A stretch of 64,000 nt of DNA from WHSW01 sp963722175 (GTDB taxonomy: Bacteria > Actinomycetota > Thermoleophilia > Solirubrobacterales > 70-9), in contig CAVRKA010000001.1 in the NCBI GenBank assembly GCA_963722175.1, positions 62,001-126,000 of the forward strand, in the 5' to 3' direction. The translations under genes and the position numbers were made by a program. Below are positions 8,271 to 16,902 of this stretch, one piece after another. The notes beneath the pieces are model-generated. The model saw nothing but the letters and a program-made list of their open reading frames with translations. It was not told where the DNA came from and ran no database searches. Every line of letters begins with the position of its first letter. Within the stretch, counting starts at the first letter, position 1.

Positions 8271-9200
8271 GTGTGCGGGATTGCCGGGATCATCTACCGC
8301 AACGGGGGGGGCGACCGCGAGGTGGGCCGCGACATGACCCGGATGCTCCAGGCGATGAAGCACCGGGGCCCGGATTCGACCGGGTTCGCGCTCTACCGCG
8401 GCGACGCCGACACCTACGTCATCCACGTCAAGTTGAGCGAGGCCGCCGACGACGGCGCCGAGCTCGCCCAGCGGGTGCAGCGCCAGCGCGACCAGATCGA
8501 GGCGCGAATGCGCGCGGCCGGCGCCGAGATCGAGTTGGTGAAGGGCACCTTCCGCACCATGACCGTGATCTTCGGGTTCGACGGTGACCTGAAGCTGCTC
8601 GCCGACGCCGTCGAAGGCGTCCGCCACACGGAGGTCCTGTCGCTGGGGCGCTCGCTGGAGATCGTCAAGGACCTCGGCGACGCGGAGACCGTCTCCGCGC
8701 AGTACGACCTGGCCGCCTACGCCGGCACCCACGCGATCGGTCACGCTCGGATGGCGACCGAGTCCGACGTCGACATCGCCAATGCCCACCCCTACTGGGC
8801 CTACCCGTTTCCGGACGTCGCCGTCGTCCACAACGGACAGCTGACCAACTTCCACGAGTGGCGGCGCCGGTTGCAGCGCTCCGGCCACCGGTTCCAGTCC
8901 GAGTGCGACTCGGAGATCATCGCCGTCTACCTCGCTGAGCGGATGAGCCAGGGGAGCTCGCTCGAGGAGGCGATGCGCCGGAGCCTCACCGACCTCGACG
9001 GCGTCTTCACCTACATCTGCGTCACCGAGGATGCTCTCGGGGTCGCCAAGGACGAGCTCGGCGCCAAGCCGCTGGTCCTCTACGAGGACGACGAGCTGGT
9101 CGCGCTCGCCTCGGAGGAGATCGCGATCCGCCAGGTGCTCGACCGCGAGATCGAGACCCGTGACCCCTACGAGGGCGAGGTGCTCGTATGGACGAGGTGA
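8271..9200 (+). CDS. mgsA: Glutamate synthase-like class II amidotransferase subunit (MgsA type), cluster 1
   Basis: A 309-aa Ntn-type glutaminase domain. The GTG start is followed at once by Cys-Gly-Ile-Ala-Gly, so Met removal exposes the catalytic Cys, and the GHARMATES and VVHNGQLTN blocks complete the active site. It corresponds to the isolated amidotransferase domain of glutamate synthase and to the small subunit of N-methylglutamate synthase. Its start is 2 nt after the ligase stop and its end overlaps the next gene by 13 nt. In the model it releases the amine from gamma-glutamyl-alkylamide for transfer to the FMN subunit. Confidence 0.85.
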   Translation: MCGIAGIIYRNGGGDREVGRDMTRMLQAMKHRGPDSTGFALYRGDADTYVIHVKLSEAADDGAELAQRVQRQRDQIEARMRAAGAEIELVKGTFRTMTVIFGFDGDLKLLADAVEGVRHTEVLSLGRSLEIVKDLGDAETVSAQYDLAAYAGTHAIGHARMATESDVDIANAHPYWAYPFPDVAVVHNGQLTNFHEWRRRLQRSGHRFQSECDSEIIAVYLAERMSQGSSLEEAMRRSLTDLDGVFTYICVTEDALGVAKDELGAKPLVLYEDDELVALASEEIAIRQVLDREIETRDPYEGEVLVWTR

Positions 9201-9976
9201 GCGTCCAGCCGCCGGCGATGGACGAGCGCGGGCTGGTCGAGCTCGACGACTCGGTCCCGAGGACGTCGAAGATCGAGGGCGAGCGCGCCGAGCTCGACGC
9301 GGGCGACCTGACCACCCGGAAGATCAACTCCGAGCTGCGCTGGCTGATCTACGAGCAGGGCGTCAGGGAGGTGACCGTGCTCAACCCGAGCGCCCGGCAC
9401 TCGCTGGGGGTCGCCATCCTCGCCCGTTGCCGGATCCGCTTCGAGGGCAGCCTCGGCTACTTCGGCTGCGGGCTGATCGACGGGCCGGAGGTCGAGATCA
9501 CCGGGCGCGTCGGCTGGTCGGTCGCCGAGAACATGATGTCGGGGGTGGTCGTGGTCGACCACAACGCCGGCTCGCTGGCCGGCGCCGCGCTGCGCGGCGG
9601 CGACCTCGTCGTCAAGGGGGACGTCGGCTCGCGCACCGGGATCGACCAGAAGGGAGGCACGATCCTCGTGCTCGGCAACGCCGCCTCGATGACCGGGTTC
9701 ATGATGCAGCGCGGCCGCCAGATCATCTGCGGCGACGTCGGCCCCGGGCTCGGCGATTCGATGTACGACGGCACGATCTACGTCGGCGGCGAGATCGCGT
9801 CGCTCGGCGTCGACTGCGTCGAGGCCGAGTGGGACGCCGCCGACACCGAGCTGGTCGAGCGCAAGTTCTCGATCTACGGGCTCGGCAGCCCGCCGAAGCT
9901 GCGCAAGTTCGTCTGCGGGAAGAAGCTCTACAACTACGACAACCTCGAGCCCAGCGAACGCAAGCTGGTGCTCTAG
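9188..9976 (+). CDS. mgsB: GXGXG-motif glutamate synthase-like subunit (MgsB type), cluster 1
   Basis: This 262-aa protein consists mainly of a right-handed beta-helix with repeated Gly-X-X-Gly-X-X-X-G turns (about residues 75-215), as in the C-terminal domain of glutamate synthase. That domain is structural and bridges the glutaminase and synthase parts. A 35-residue acidic N-terminal extension and a C-terminal tail with FVCGKKLYNYDN flank it. ATG 9188 lies inside the previous gene. The stand-alone form with MgsA- and MgsC-like partners is typical of N-methylglutamate synthase. Confidence 0.85.
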   Translation: MDEVSVQPPAMDERGLVELDDSVPRTSKIEGERAELDAGDLTTRKINSELRWLIYEQGVREVTVLNPSARHSLGVAILARCRIRFEGSLGYFGCGLIDGPEVEITGRVGWSVAENMMSGVVVVDHNAGSLAGAALRGGDLVVKGDVGSRTGIDQKGGTILVLGNAASMTGFMMQRGRQIICGDVGPGLGDSMYDGTIYVGGEIASLGVDCVEAEWDAADTELVERKFSIYGLGSPPKLRKFVCGKKLYNYDNLEPSERKLVL

Positions 9977-9990
9977 AGGGGGTGAAACCG

Positions 9991-11430
9991 ATGCCCGACG
10001 AAGCTCCCGACGCGCGCGAGGTGCTGGGCTCGAGCCCGATCTTCACCCCGCAGGTCATCAACGACATCCACATGAAGGCCGAGCTCGGCCGCTACCGGAT
10101 GCGCGGCTTCTCGATGTTCAAGAAGGTCCCCCACTGGGACGAGTTGACCTTCCTGCCGGGCACGCTGACCCGGTTCGTGATCGAGGGGTACCGGGAGAAA
10201 TGCGACACGAAGACGGTGCTCGGCGCCCGCTTCGCCAAGAAGCCGCTCGAGCTCGACATCCCCGTCTACATCACCGGGATGAGCTTCGGCGCCCTGTCGC
10301 TCGAGGCGAAGATGGCGCTCGCCAAGGGCGCCTCGATGGCGGGCACGGCGACCTGCTCGGGCGAGGGCGGAATGATCCCGCCCGAGCGCGACCTCTCGAC
10401 CAAGTGGTACTACCAGGTGATCCAGAGCCGCTACGGCTTCAACCCGCACCACATGATGCTGGCCGACGGCGTCGAGTTCTTCATCGGGCAGGGCTGCAAG
10501 GTGGGCCTCGGGGGGCACCTGATGGGCCAGAAGGTGACCGAGCAGGTGGCCGAGATGCGCTCGCTGCCGGCCGGGATCGACCAGCGCTCCCCGGCCCGCC
10601 ACCCCGATTGGCTCGGGCCCGACGACCTCTCGCTGAAGGTCCAGGAGACCCGCGAGGCGACGAACTACGAGGTCCCGATCCAGCTCAAGCTCGGCGCCGC
10701 GCGGGTCTACGACGACGTCCGCATGGCGGCCAAGTGCGGCCCCGACATCATCTATCTGGACGGGGCCGAGGGCGGCACGGGGGCCGGCCCCCATGTCGCC
10801 GCCGAGGAAACCGGGATTCCGCTGATCGCGGCGATCCCCGAGGCCCGCCGGGCGCTCGAGGACGTCGGCCTCGCGGACGAGGTCGACCTGGTCGTCGCGG
10901 GCGGGATCCGCAACGGCGGCGACATCGCCAAGTGCCTGGCGCTGGGCGCCGACGCGATCGCGATCGGCCACTCCGCGCTGATGGCGCTCAACTGCAACAA
11001 GGAGATCCCGGGGGTCACCGACTACGAGGGGACGGTCGGCGTGCCCGCGGGCCAGTGCTACCACTGCCACACCGGCCGCTGCCCGGTCGGGATCACGACC
11101 CAGGACGCCGAGCTGCGCAAGCGCCTCAACGTCGACGAGGCGGCTCAGCGGGTCTTCAACTTCCTGCACACGCTGACCCTCGAGGTCCAGATGCTCGCTC
11201 GAGCCTGCGGCAAGACCAGCGTCCACAACCTCGAGCCGGAGGATCTCGCGGCGTTCACGGTCGAGGCCTCGGCGATGGCCCGCGTGCCGCTGGCGGGCAC
11301 CGACTACATCCCGGGTGCCACCGAGGAGCGCGCGCTCGGCGAGATCCGCACCCTGCTCGACCAGTACCTCGAGAACCCGGTCGACTTCCTGCCGACGCCG
11401 GCCCGGACCGTGGCGGAGGACCCGGAATGA
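9991..11430 (+). CDS. mgsC: FMN-binding glutamate synthase-like subunit (MgsC type) with iron-sulfur motif, cluster 1
   Basis: A 479-aa TIM-barrel protein matching the FMN domain of glutamate synthase: ITGMSFGALS near the N-terminus, SGEGGMIPPE, DGAEGGTGAGP and VVAGGIRNGGDIAKCLALGA phosphate-binding loops. Cys356, Cys359 and Cys364 (CYHCHTGRCPVG) form the three-cysteine iron-sulfur motif expected in the family. It catalyses the final amine transfer to a 2-oxoacid in the model. The ATG at 9991 follows a GAGGGGGTG ribosome site. The paralogue at 28337 has lost all three cysteines. Confidence 0.88.
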   Translation: MPDEAPDAREVLGSSPIFTPQVINDIHMKAELGRYRMRGFSMFKKVPHWDELTFLPGTLTRFVIEGYREKCDTKTVLGARFAKKPLELDIPVYITGMSFGALSLEAKMALAKGASMAGTATCSGEGGMIPPERDLSTKWYYQVIQSRYGFNPHHMMLADGVEFFIGQGCKVGLGGHLMGQKVTEQVAEMRSLPAGIDQRSPARHPDWLGPDDLSLKVQETREATNYEVPIQLKLGAARVYDDVRMAAKCGPDIIYLDGAEGGTGAGPHVAAEETGIPLIAAIPEARRALEDVGLADEVDLVVAGGIRNGGDIAKCLALGADAIAIGHSALMALNCNKEIPGVTDYEGTVGVPAGQCYHCHTGRCPVGITTQDAELRKRLNVDEAAQRVFNFLHTLTLEVQMLARACGKTSVHNLEPEDLAAFTVEASAMARVPLAGTDYIPGATEERALGEIRTLLDQYLENPVDFLPTPARTVAEDPE

Positions 11431-11870
11431 CGCCGGCAGGCGACGTCCGCGAGCCCGAGAAGGTCACCTCGATCGACGCCGAGTACCTGTCGGGAGAGCG
11501 CTTGGCCTACCAGGAGGACATCACGCTGGTCGAGGACATCGACCTCGACGCGGCGACACCGGGCAAGGACCTGAACTGGCTCGAGGACGTCGAGTTGCTC
11601 GAGGAGGAGGGGACGCCGGCGGTGTTCGACCGGTACTCGAACTCGTTCCTGCGCATCTACTTCCCGATCCCGGAGGGTCGCGAGGACGAGATCGCCCGCA
11701 AGGTCCTGATCGCGCACCTCACCTCCGGCAACTCCTACGGGATCCGGCTCAAGGAAGCCCACGCCAAGTTCGCCCAGCCCGAGCTCGGTCCCTGGGTGGA
11801 GGGCTCGCCGGTCGTCGGCGAGGACTGGAAGCCGCCCGTGCTCGAGGGCTGGGAGCCGCCGGAGCACTAG
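11427..11870 (+). CDS. Unknown 147-aa acidic protein of cluster 1
   Basis: ATG 11427 overlaps the mgsC stop as ATGA, and its own TAG overlaps the next GTG, so it is embedded in the operon. The N-terminal 65 residues are very acidic; the middle contains NSFLRIYFPIPEGREDEIAR and the end is rich in Trp and Pro (EDWKPPVLEGWEPPEH). There is no membrane segment, no cysteine and no recognisable cofactor motif. It is not related to the small SoxD/MgdB subunit of cluster 2. It may be a small partner of the adjacent flavoenzymes or of the synthase complex. Confidence 0.75.
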   Translation: MTPAGDVREPEKVTSIDAEYLSGERLAYQEDITLVEDIDLDAATPGKDLNWLEDVELLEEEGTPAVFDRYSNSFLRIYFPIPEGREDEIARKVLIAHLTSGNSYGIRLKEAHAKFAQPELGPWVEGSPVVGEDWKPPVLEGWEPPEH

Positions 11871-13165
11871 TGCCGACGCCGGCGGTTCCTGCCTCCGTTC
11901 GCCACCTGGTGATCGGCGCCGGGGTGCACGGCCTGTCGACGGCGTGGCATCTCGCCGCGGCCGGGAAGGAGGCGCTGGTGGTCGACAAGGCGGCGGTGGG
12001 CGCGGGTGCCTCGGGGATCGCGTGCGGGGTGATTCGCAACAACTACTTCCAGCCGGCGATGCAGGAGTTGATGGCCGCGTGCGTGGAGATCTGGGAGTCG
12101 GACCCGGACACGCTCGCGTACCACGGCAGCGGGTATATCGCGCTCGGGCCGTCCTCCCAGGAGCCTGACCTGACCGAGGTCTACGAGCGCCAGCGGCGGA
12201 TCGGGTATCCGTCGGAGCTCTACACCGGAGAGGAAGCGGTGCGCGCGCACATGCGCGACCTCTACGGCGACTGGCGGGCCGAGGGGCTCAGCGTCTGCCT
12301 GCACGAGCGGCGCGGCGGTTTTGCGTTCAACAGGGAGTCGATGCGCGGTCTCGCCGCGAAAGCGCGGGCGGCGGGCGCGCGGATCGCCGAGGGAGTCGAG
12401 GTGACCGGGTTCGAGTACGACGGTGCCGGCGCCGTGACGCGCGTCGAGACGAGCGCCGGACCGATCGAGGTCGATCATGTCGTGGTCGCCGTCGGTCCGT
12501 GGATCCCACGGCTGTGGGGGATGCTCGGACTCGCCGATCGGATCGACGTCCGTGCCCCGGACGGCTCGGTCGAGCCCGGGCTCCCGATGTGGACCTACTG
12601 GTACCTGCAGGAGGGGGAGGTGGAGCTCGCGCCGTCGACGCTCGACACCGCGCGCGGCGACCACGGACCCGTCCTGCACGTCGATTCCGATCGCCCCCTG
12701 CACGACGGCGAGCGGCGGCCGCTCACGGACGAGCCATGGGGCATCTACGTGAAGCCGGACCGCGATTCGGTCCAGGGCGGCGCCCAGCCGCTGCCGGTGG
12801 GCGCCGACGTCAGCCTCGAGCCCTACCCGACCGGCACCGTCGAGCCCGGCTTCCCCGACCTCTGGTGCGCGGCGCTGTCGCACTGCATGGAGCGCTTCGA
12901 GGGCTGCCGCGCGGCCTATCGCCAGGTCCGCTCGGGCGGCCCCGGTGCGTTCACCGCCGACAACTTCCCCGTCTTCGACCACATGCGGCCGAACGTCTAC
13001 GTGGCCGCCGACTCGAACCACGGCTACAAGATGATCGCCGTCGGACGCGAGATCGCTCGGGTGCTCGGCGGGGAGCACTCGTCGCTCCTGCACCCGTTTC
13101 GCTTCGAGCGCTTCGCCACCGGCGACCTGCACCCCGTCTCGCACAGCCCGTATCCGTGGAGCTGA
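11870..13165 (+). CDS. FAD-dependent oxidoreductase of the DAO/sarcosine oxidase family, first of tandem pair
   Basis: A 431-aa single-chain flavoenzyme. The N-terminal HLVIGAGVHGLSTAWHLA is the dinucleotide-binding fold, followed by GAGASGIACGVIRNNYF; near the C-terminus DNFPVFDHM and SNHGYKMIAVGREIA are typical of the DAO superfamily FAD site. Such enzymes oxidise secondary or N-methyl amino acids, giving an imine or H2O2. The GTG start overlaps the previous TAG. It shares HERRGG, the GHG/NHG-(Y/F)-K segment and a PYPW C-terminus with its neighbour, so the two are duplicates. In context it may oxidise the N-alkylglutamate made by the synthase. Confidence 0.85.
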   Translation: MPTPAVPASVRHLVIGAGVHGLSTAWHLAAAGKEALVVDKAAVGAGASGIACGVIRNNYFQPAMQELMAACVEIWESDPDTLAYHGSGYIALGPSSQEPDLTEVYERQRRIGYPSELYTGEEAVRAHMRDLYGDWRAEGLSVCLHERRGGFAFNRESMRGLAAKARAAGARIAEGVEVTGFEYDGAGAVTRVETSAGPIEVDHVVVAVGPWIPRLWGMLGLADRIDVRAPDGSVEPGLPMWTYWYLQEGEVELAPSTLDTARGDHGPVLHVDSDRPLHDGERRPLTDEPWGIYVKPDRDSVQGGAQPLPVGADVSLEPYPTGTVEPGFPDLWCAALSHCMERFEGCRAAYRQVRSGGPGAFTADNFPVFDHMRPNVYVAADSNHGYKMIAVGREIARVLGGEHSSLLHPFRFERFATGDLHPVSHSPYPWS

Positions 13166-14409
13166 CCACGACCTCGGCCGGCCACGTCGTCGTCGGGGGC
13201 GGCGTCCTCGGCCTGTCGGCCGCCCGGCGCCTCGCCGAGCGCGGCGCCGACGTGCTCGTGCTCGACAAGGGCCGGATCGGCGGCGGCGCGTCGGGGGCCG
13301 CCGGCGGCATCGTGCGCAACTTCTATCGGGCGCCGGCGATCACCGACGTCGTCCGGCTCTCGGTCGAGATCTTCGAGGCCGATCCCGAGGCCTTCGGCTT
13401 CCGCCAGGTCGGCTACCTCGCGGCCGTGCCCGAGGCTCAGGTCGACGACCTGGTCGCGATTCACGGCCGCCACCGCGAGTGCGGGTACGAATCCGAGCTC
13501 GTCGTCGGCGACGAGCGCTGCCGCGAGTACCTCGCCTGGACCTGGCCCGATTGGGAGGCGCCCGTGGCCGGGCTGCTCCACGAGCGACGCGGCGGCTGGG
13601 CCGACGCGATGCGCACCGTGCGCCACCTCGCCGCGCGGGCGCGCGCCGCCGGGGCGGAGATCGCCGAGGGGGTGGAGGTGACGGGCATCGAAAGTGGTGA
13701 AAGTGGGGTGGAGGCGCTCGCGACCACGCGCGGGCGAATCCGGTGCGAGCACCTCCTGCTCGCGCCGGGCCCGTGGGCGGCGGGCGTCTTGGGGATGCTC
13801 GCCGGGACCTGGCCGCCGATCTCCTACTGGAAGGCTCAGGAGGGGGAGTTCGAGCTGCGCGCCGCCGCACCCGGCGCTCGCGCCGGCCAGGAGCCGCCGG
13901 TGGTCCACCTCGACCAGGCCGGGCCGCTGCTGTCGGACGCGGACGGCCGCGCGCTGGTGGACGGTCCGTGGGGGATCTACTTCCGCGTCGGCGCCGGCGG
14001 CGCGACGGTGACGGGCGGCGGCCTGCCGGTACCGCTGGCGGAGCCCGGCCTCGACCCGTACGGCCCCGATAACCCCGAGCACGCCGCCGAGCCGTCCTTC
14101 ACCGAGTTCTTCACCTCGGGCCTCGCCACGGCGATCGGTCGCTTTCGCGGCCGCGCCGGCGACTGGCGGGCCACGCCCGCCGGCGGGATCGTCTCCCACA
14201 CGCCCGACAACTACCCGATCTGCGATTGGGTGGCGCCGAACGCGTACGCGATCGTGGACTCCGGACACGGCTTCAAGCTGCTCGCGCTCGGACGCCTCGC
14301 CGCGGACGAGGTCCTCGACGGCGAGCCGCGGCTGGAGCCGTTCCGCCTCGCGCGCTTCGAGCGCGGTGAGACCCACCCTGCGTCGAAGGGGCCGTACCCC
14401 TGGACGTAG
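13156..14409 (+). CDS. FAD-dependent oxidoreductase of the DAO family, second of tandem pair
   Basis: A 417-aa paralogue of the preceding gene, overlapping it by 10 nt from a GTG start. It has the HVVVGGGVLGLSAARRLA FAD fold, GGGASGAAGGIVRNFY, HERRGGWADAM, and the C-terminal SGHGFKLLALG block ending KGPYPWT. Retention of both copies in one unit suggests either a heteromer or two related substrates. It is the last gene of the unit; the next promoter starts about 35 nt later. Substrate unknown; N-alkyl amino acids are the family norm. Confidence 0.85.
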   Translation: MELTTTSAGHVVVGGGVLGLSAARRLAERGADVLVLDKGRIGGGASGAAGGIVRNFYRAPAITDVVRLSVEIFEADPEAFGFRQVGYLAAVPEAQVDDLVAIHGRHRECGYESELVVGDERCREYLAWTWPDWEAPVAGLLHERRGGWADAMRTVRHLAARARAAGAEIAEGVEVTGIESGESGVEALATTRGRIRCEHLLLAPGPWAAGVLGMLAGTWPPISYWKAQEGEFELRAAAPGARAGQEPPVVHLDQAGPLLSDADGRALVDGPWGIYFRVGAGGATVTGGGLPVPLAEPGLDPYGPDNPEHAAEPSFTEFFTSGLATAIGRFRGRAGDWRATPAGGIVSHTPDNYPICDWVAPNAYAIVDSGHGFKLLALGRLAADEVLDGEPRLEPFRLARFERGETHPASKGPYPWT

Positions 14410-14443
14410 GTCAGCATCCTCACGCGCCCTCGTTCAATCGTCA

Positions 14444-14471
14444 TTGACATCGCGGCGCTGGTGGGTAGGGT
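14444..14471 (+). promoter_or_regulatory. Sigma-70-like promoter
   Basis: TTGACA (14444-14449) and TAGGGT (14466-14471) lie 16 bp apart, 40 nt before the ATG at 14511, with a strong AAGGAGG ribosome site in between. It marks an independent unit after cluster 1. Confidence 0.5.
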
Positions 14472-14510
14472 CGAGGTACAGGGGCCGTCGTTCGGAGTCA
14501 AGGAGGATCC

Positions 14511-15299
14511 ATGAGCTCGCGCATCTATCGCCACATTCGGACCAACGTGTACGGCTTGGTGGCGATCTTCATCGCCCTGGGCGGCACCGCCTACGCGATC
14601 GACGGCCCACTCGCGGGCCAGAACACGGTCGGGGCGGCCGACATCATCAACGACGAGGTCTACTCCGGCGACGTGCGCGACGACACGCTCGACGGCGGCG
14701 GGCTCGGCGATCAGGACCTGCGCGCCGGCTCGGTCAGCACCTCCGAACTGCTGAACGGTGACATCTACTCGATCGACGTCGCCAACGACACCGTCCCCAG
14801 CGGCGGCCTCACCGCACCCGACCTGCGGGCGAATTCGGTCGGCACGTCGGAGATCGGCGACGGCAGCGTCGAGCCCTCCGATATCTCCCTGAACTACGAC
14901 GAGCTCGTCGCCAACGACGCCTTCGGGCGCTATCACGACGGCGAGACGAACGTCCCGAATACGTTTTCCCCGATCCCCGCCGTGCTGACGCGCTCCCTGC
15001 CCCCGGGGGATTGGTTCATCTTCGCCAAGAGCCACATCAACTTCAACGGGCCGACGAGCCTCTCGTGCGAGCTGCGCGCAGGCGGTGATACGGACGGGAT
15101 GGTCGATCGCGCGAACGCGGACGGGGCCGATGCGCTACCCGGCTACGGAGTGGTCGCGCTGACGGTCCTGCACTCGTCCGCGTCGTCGTTCAACGCCGAG
15201 CTCGGCTGCACGGACTTCGGAGCGACGAGCACCGCGGTGATGTCGGAGATGAAGATCCACGCGATCGAGGTACAGAGCATCAGCAACTCGGCAGGCTAG
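14511..15299 (+). CDS. Secreted repeat protein of Thermoleophilia type
   Basis: A 262-aa protein with a signal-anchor segment (YGLVAIFIALGGTAYAI, residues 13-29) characteristic of a large family of exported proteins in Solirubrobacterales. Residues 35-125 hold loosely repeated units of the type L-x-A-x-S-V-x-T-S-E and D-V-x-N-D-T, probably a beta-solenoid. The C-terminal 130 residues form a compact domain with two cysteines. It likely sits at the cell surface. Function is unknown. Confidence 0.8.
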   Translation: MSSRIYRHIRTNVYGLVAIFIALGGTAYAIDGPLAGQNTVGAADIINDEVYSGDVRDDTLDGGGLGDQDLRAGSVSTSELLNGDIYSIDVANDTVPSGGLTAPDLRANSVGTSEIGDGSVEPSDISLNYDELVANDAFGRYHDGETNVPNTFSPIPAVLTRSLPPGDWFIFAKSHINFNGPTSLSCELRAGGDTDGMVDRANADGADALPGYGVVALTVLHSSASSFNAELGCTDFGATSTAVMSEMKIHAIEVQSISNSAG

Positions 15300-15447
15300 G
15301 CCGAGCGGGTCCATCGGCAACCTTCGCAGCCGGCCCGAGCGCGAACCGATCGGCCTGATGGGCGCATAGGGACCACGAGGCCGATCGATTCGCCGCGCGC
15401 CGAGGCTGGCGTCCTCGGCTTCGGGAGTGCTGAGCCGGCTCGTCCGG

Positions 15448-15861
15448 CTACCCGGCTTCGCCGAGTCTCGGCAACGGCTCGGAGCGGCGGACCACGGTGC
15501 GAAGCGCGATCCGGGTCTCGGTCTCGATCGCGCCCGCGTCGGCCTTGAGCGTCCTGATCAAGGCGTCGAGGTCCGCGGGATCCAAGCAGGCCACGCGGAT
15601 CTGGTAGTCGAAGCGCCCGGTGACGTGAGCGGCGTCGGTGACCTCGTCCATCGATCCCACCACGCGCTCGAACCGAGCGGTGTCGGCGGGGCCTGCGAGG
15701 CGCACGTCGATCAGCGCGATCAGGTGGCGGCCGGCGGCGGCCGGGTCGATCACCGCCCGGAAGCCGGCGATGATCCCGCGCTCGCGCAGACGGCGGACCC
15801 GCTCTGCGGTCGCGTTGGCGCTGAGTGAGACACGCGTGCCCAGCTTGCTGTAGCTGAGGCG
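15448..15861 (-). pseudogene. Lrp/AsnC-family regulator, 5'-truncated remnant
   Basis: The frame encodes the end of the HTH (SANATAERVRRLRERGII) and a complete RAM ligand-binding domain, ending in RLGEAG. The first HTH helices and the start codon, normally about 20 residues before RLSYSKLG, are missing: upstream of about 15861 the frame continues into the antisense of an unrelated coding sequence. It is therefore a remnant whose 5' end was lost by rearrangement. An intact Lrp-type gene occurs at 42151-42603. Confidence 0.7.
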
Positions 15862-16161
15862 AAGGCGCCGCTGATCTCGAAGCTGAAGGCCAGGCGCGGA
15901 TTCAGCGAGGCCGACGGCGGGATCGTGAAGCTGAGGCTCTCGGAGGCGGCGACCGTGAACCTCGTCGCCCGACGGATCCAAGGCCACGCCAACGCGAAGC
16001 GCGCGGTGAAGCTCAGCTACGCGGGCGTGTCCGGCAAGAACAAGCTCCGGATCAAGCGGGGCAAGCTCGACGCCGGCCGCTACCGGCTGAAGGCGAGGGC
16101 CACCGACGCCGCCGGCAACCGCTCGAAGCTGGCGCGGACCAGGCTGGTCGTCAAGGGCTGA
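15862..16161 (+). pseudogene. 3' fragment of a secreted Solirubrobacterales-type protein
   Basis: From about 15862 the plus frame encodes about 99 residues with a typical exported-protein repeat: IVKLRLSEAATVNLVARR, then KLRIKRGKLDAGRYRLKARA and TDAAGNRSKLARTRLVVKG. Such modules form the C-terminal fibronectin-like end of larger secreted proteins. No signal peptide or credible start precedes it, and its 5' limit coincides with the truncation of the Lrp remnant on the other strand. An internal ATG at 15925 gives 78 residues but no export signal. Confidence 0.65.
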
Positions 16162-16228
16162 GCGCGCGACCCTCACAGGTCCCGGGGGGTTGGCGTAACG
16201 GCAGCGCGATCGGCGAGACTGTGGCGCA

Positions 16229-16846
16229 ATGGGCTTCTACGGCGATCAGGTCCTGCCTCGGATCATCAACGCCGCCTGCGGGATGAAGGCGGCCGCCCCG
16301 CTGCGAGAGCGCGTCTGCGATGGGCTCGAGGGCGAGGTCGTCGAGATCGGATTCGGCTCGGGCCTCAACGTTCCCTTCTACCCGGCCCCCGTGACGCGGG
16401 TCGCGGCGGTGGAGCCGGCCGACCTCGGCTGGAAGCTGGCCGCCAAACGCCTGCGGGCATCGAGCGTCCCGGTCGAACGGTCGGGCCTCGACGGCCAGTC
16501 GCTGCCGTTCGAGGACGACAGCTTCGACACCGCGCTCTCGACCTGGACGATGTGCACCATCCCCGATCTCGAGCAGGCGCTGGGCGAGATCCGGCGCGTA
16601 CTCAAGCCCGGCGGGACGCTGCGCTTCGTCGAGCACGGCTTGGCGCCCGAAGAGGGGGTGCGCCGCTGGCAGCATCGCCTCGAGCCCGTGCAGAAGCGGG
16701 TTTTCGGAGGCTGTCACCTGACCCGCGAGATCCCTGACCGGCTGCGCGACGCCGGGTTCGAGATCACCGAGCTGGATACGTTCTACGAGGACGGCGCGCC
16801 GAAGTTCCTCGCTGCCGACTCGCTCGGCGCCGCCGTGTCGCCCTGA
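16229..16846 (+). CDS. Class I SAM-dependent methyltransferase
   Basis: A 205-aa protein with the SAM-binding glycine loop VVEIGFGSGLNVPFY (about residues 36-50), an acidic ribose-binding position in AAVEPADL, and the post-II segment LPFEDDSFDTALSTWTMCTI, as in UbiE/Methyltransf_11 enzymes. It transfers methyl groups from S-adenosylmethionine to an unidentified small molecule or lipid. It stands alone, with no operon partner, after the remnant region. The ATG start at 16229 fits the family length. Confidence 0.85.
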   Translation: MGFYGDQVLPRIINAACGMKAAAPLRERVCDGLEGEVVEIGFGSGLNVPFYPAPVTRVAAVEPADLGWKLAAKRLRASSVPVERSGLDGQSLPFEDDSFDTALSTWTMCTIPDLEQALGEIRRVLKPGGTLRFVEHGLAPEEGVRRWQHRLEPVQKRVFGGCHLTREIPDRLRDAGFEITELDTFYEDGAPKFLAADSLGAAVSP

Positions 16847-16902
16847 CTCGGGGCGACGACCCAAGGAATCCATGCCGTCGTGCTTGCGCGGACGGGCGTC
16901 GC

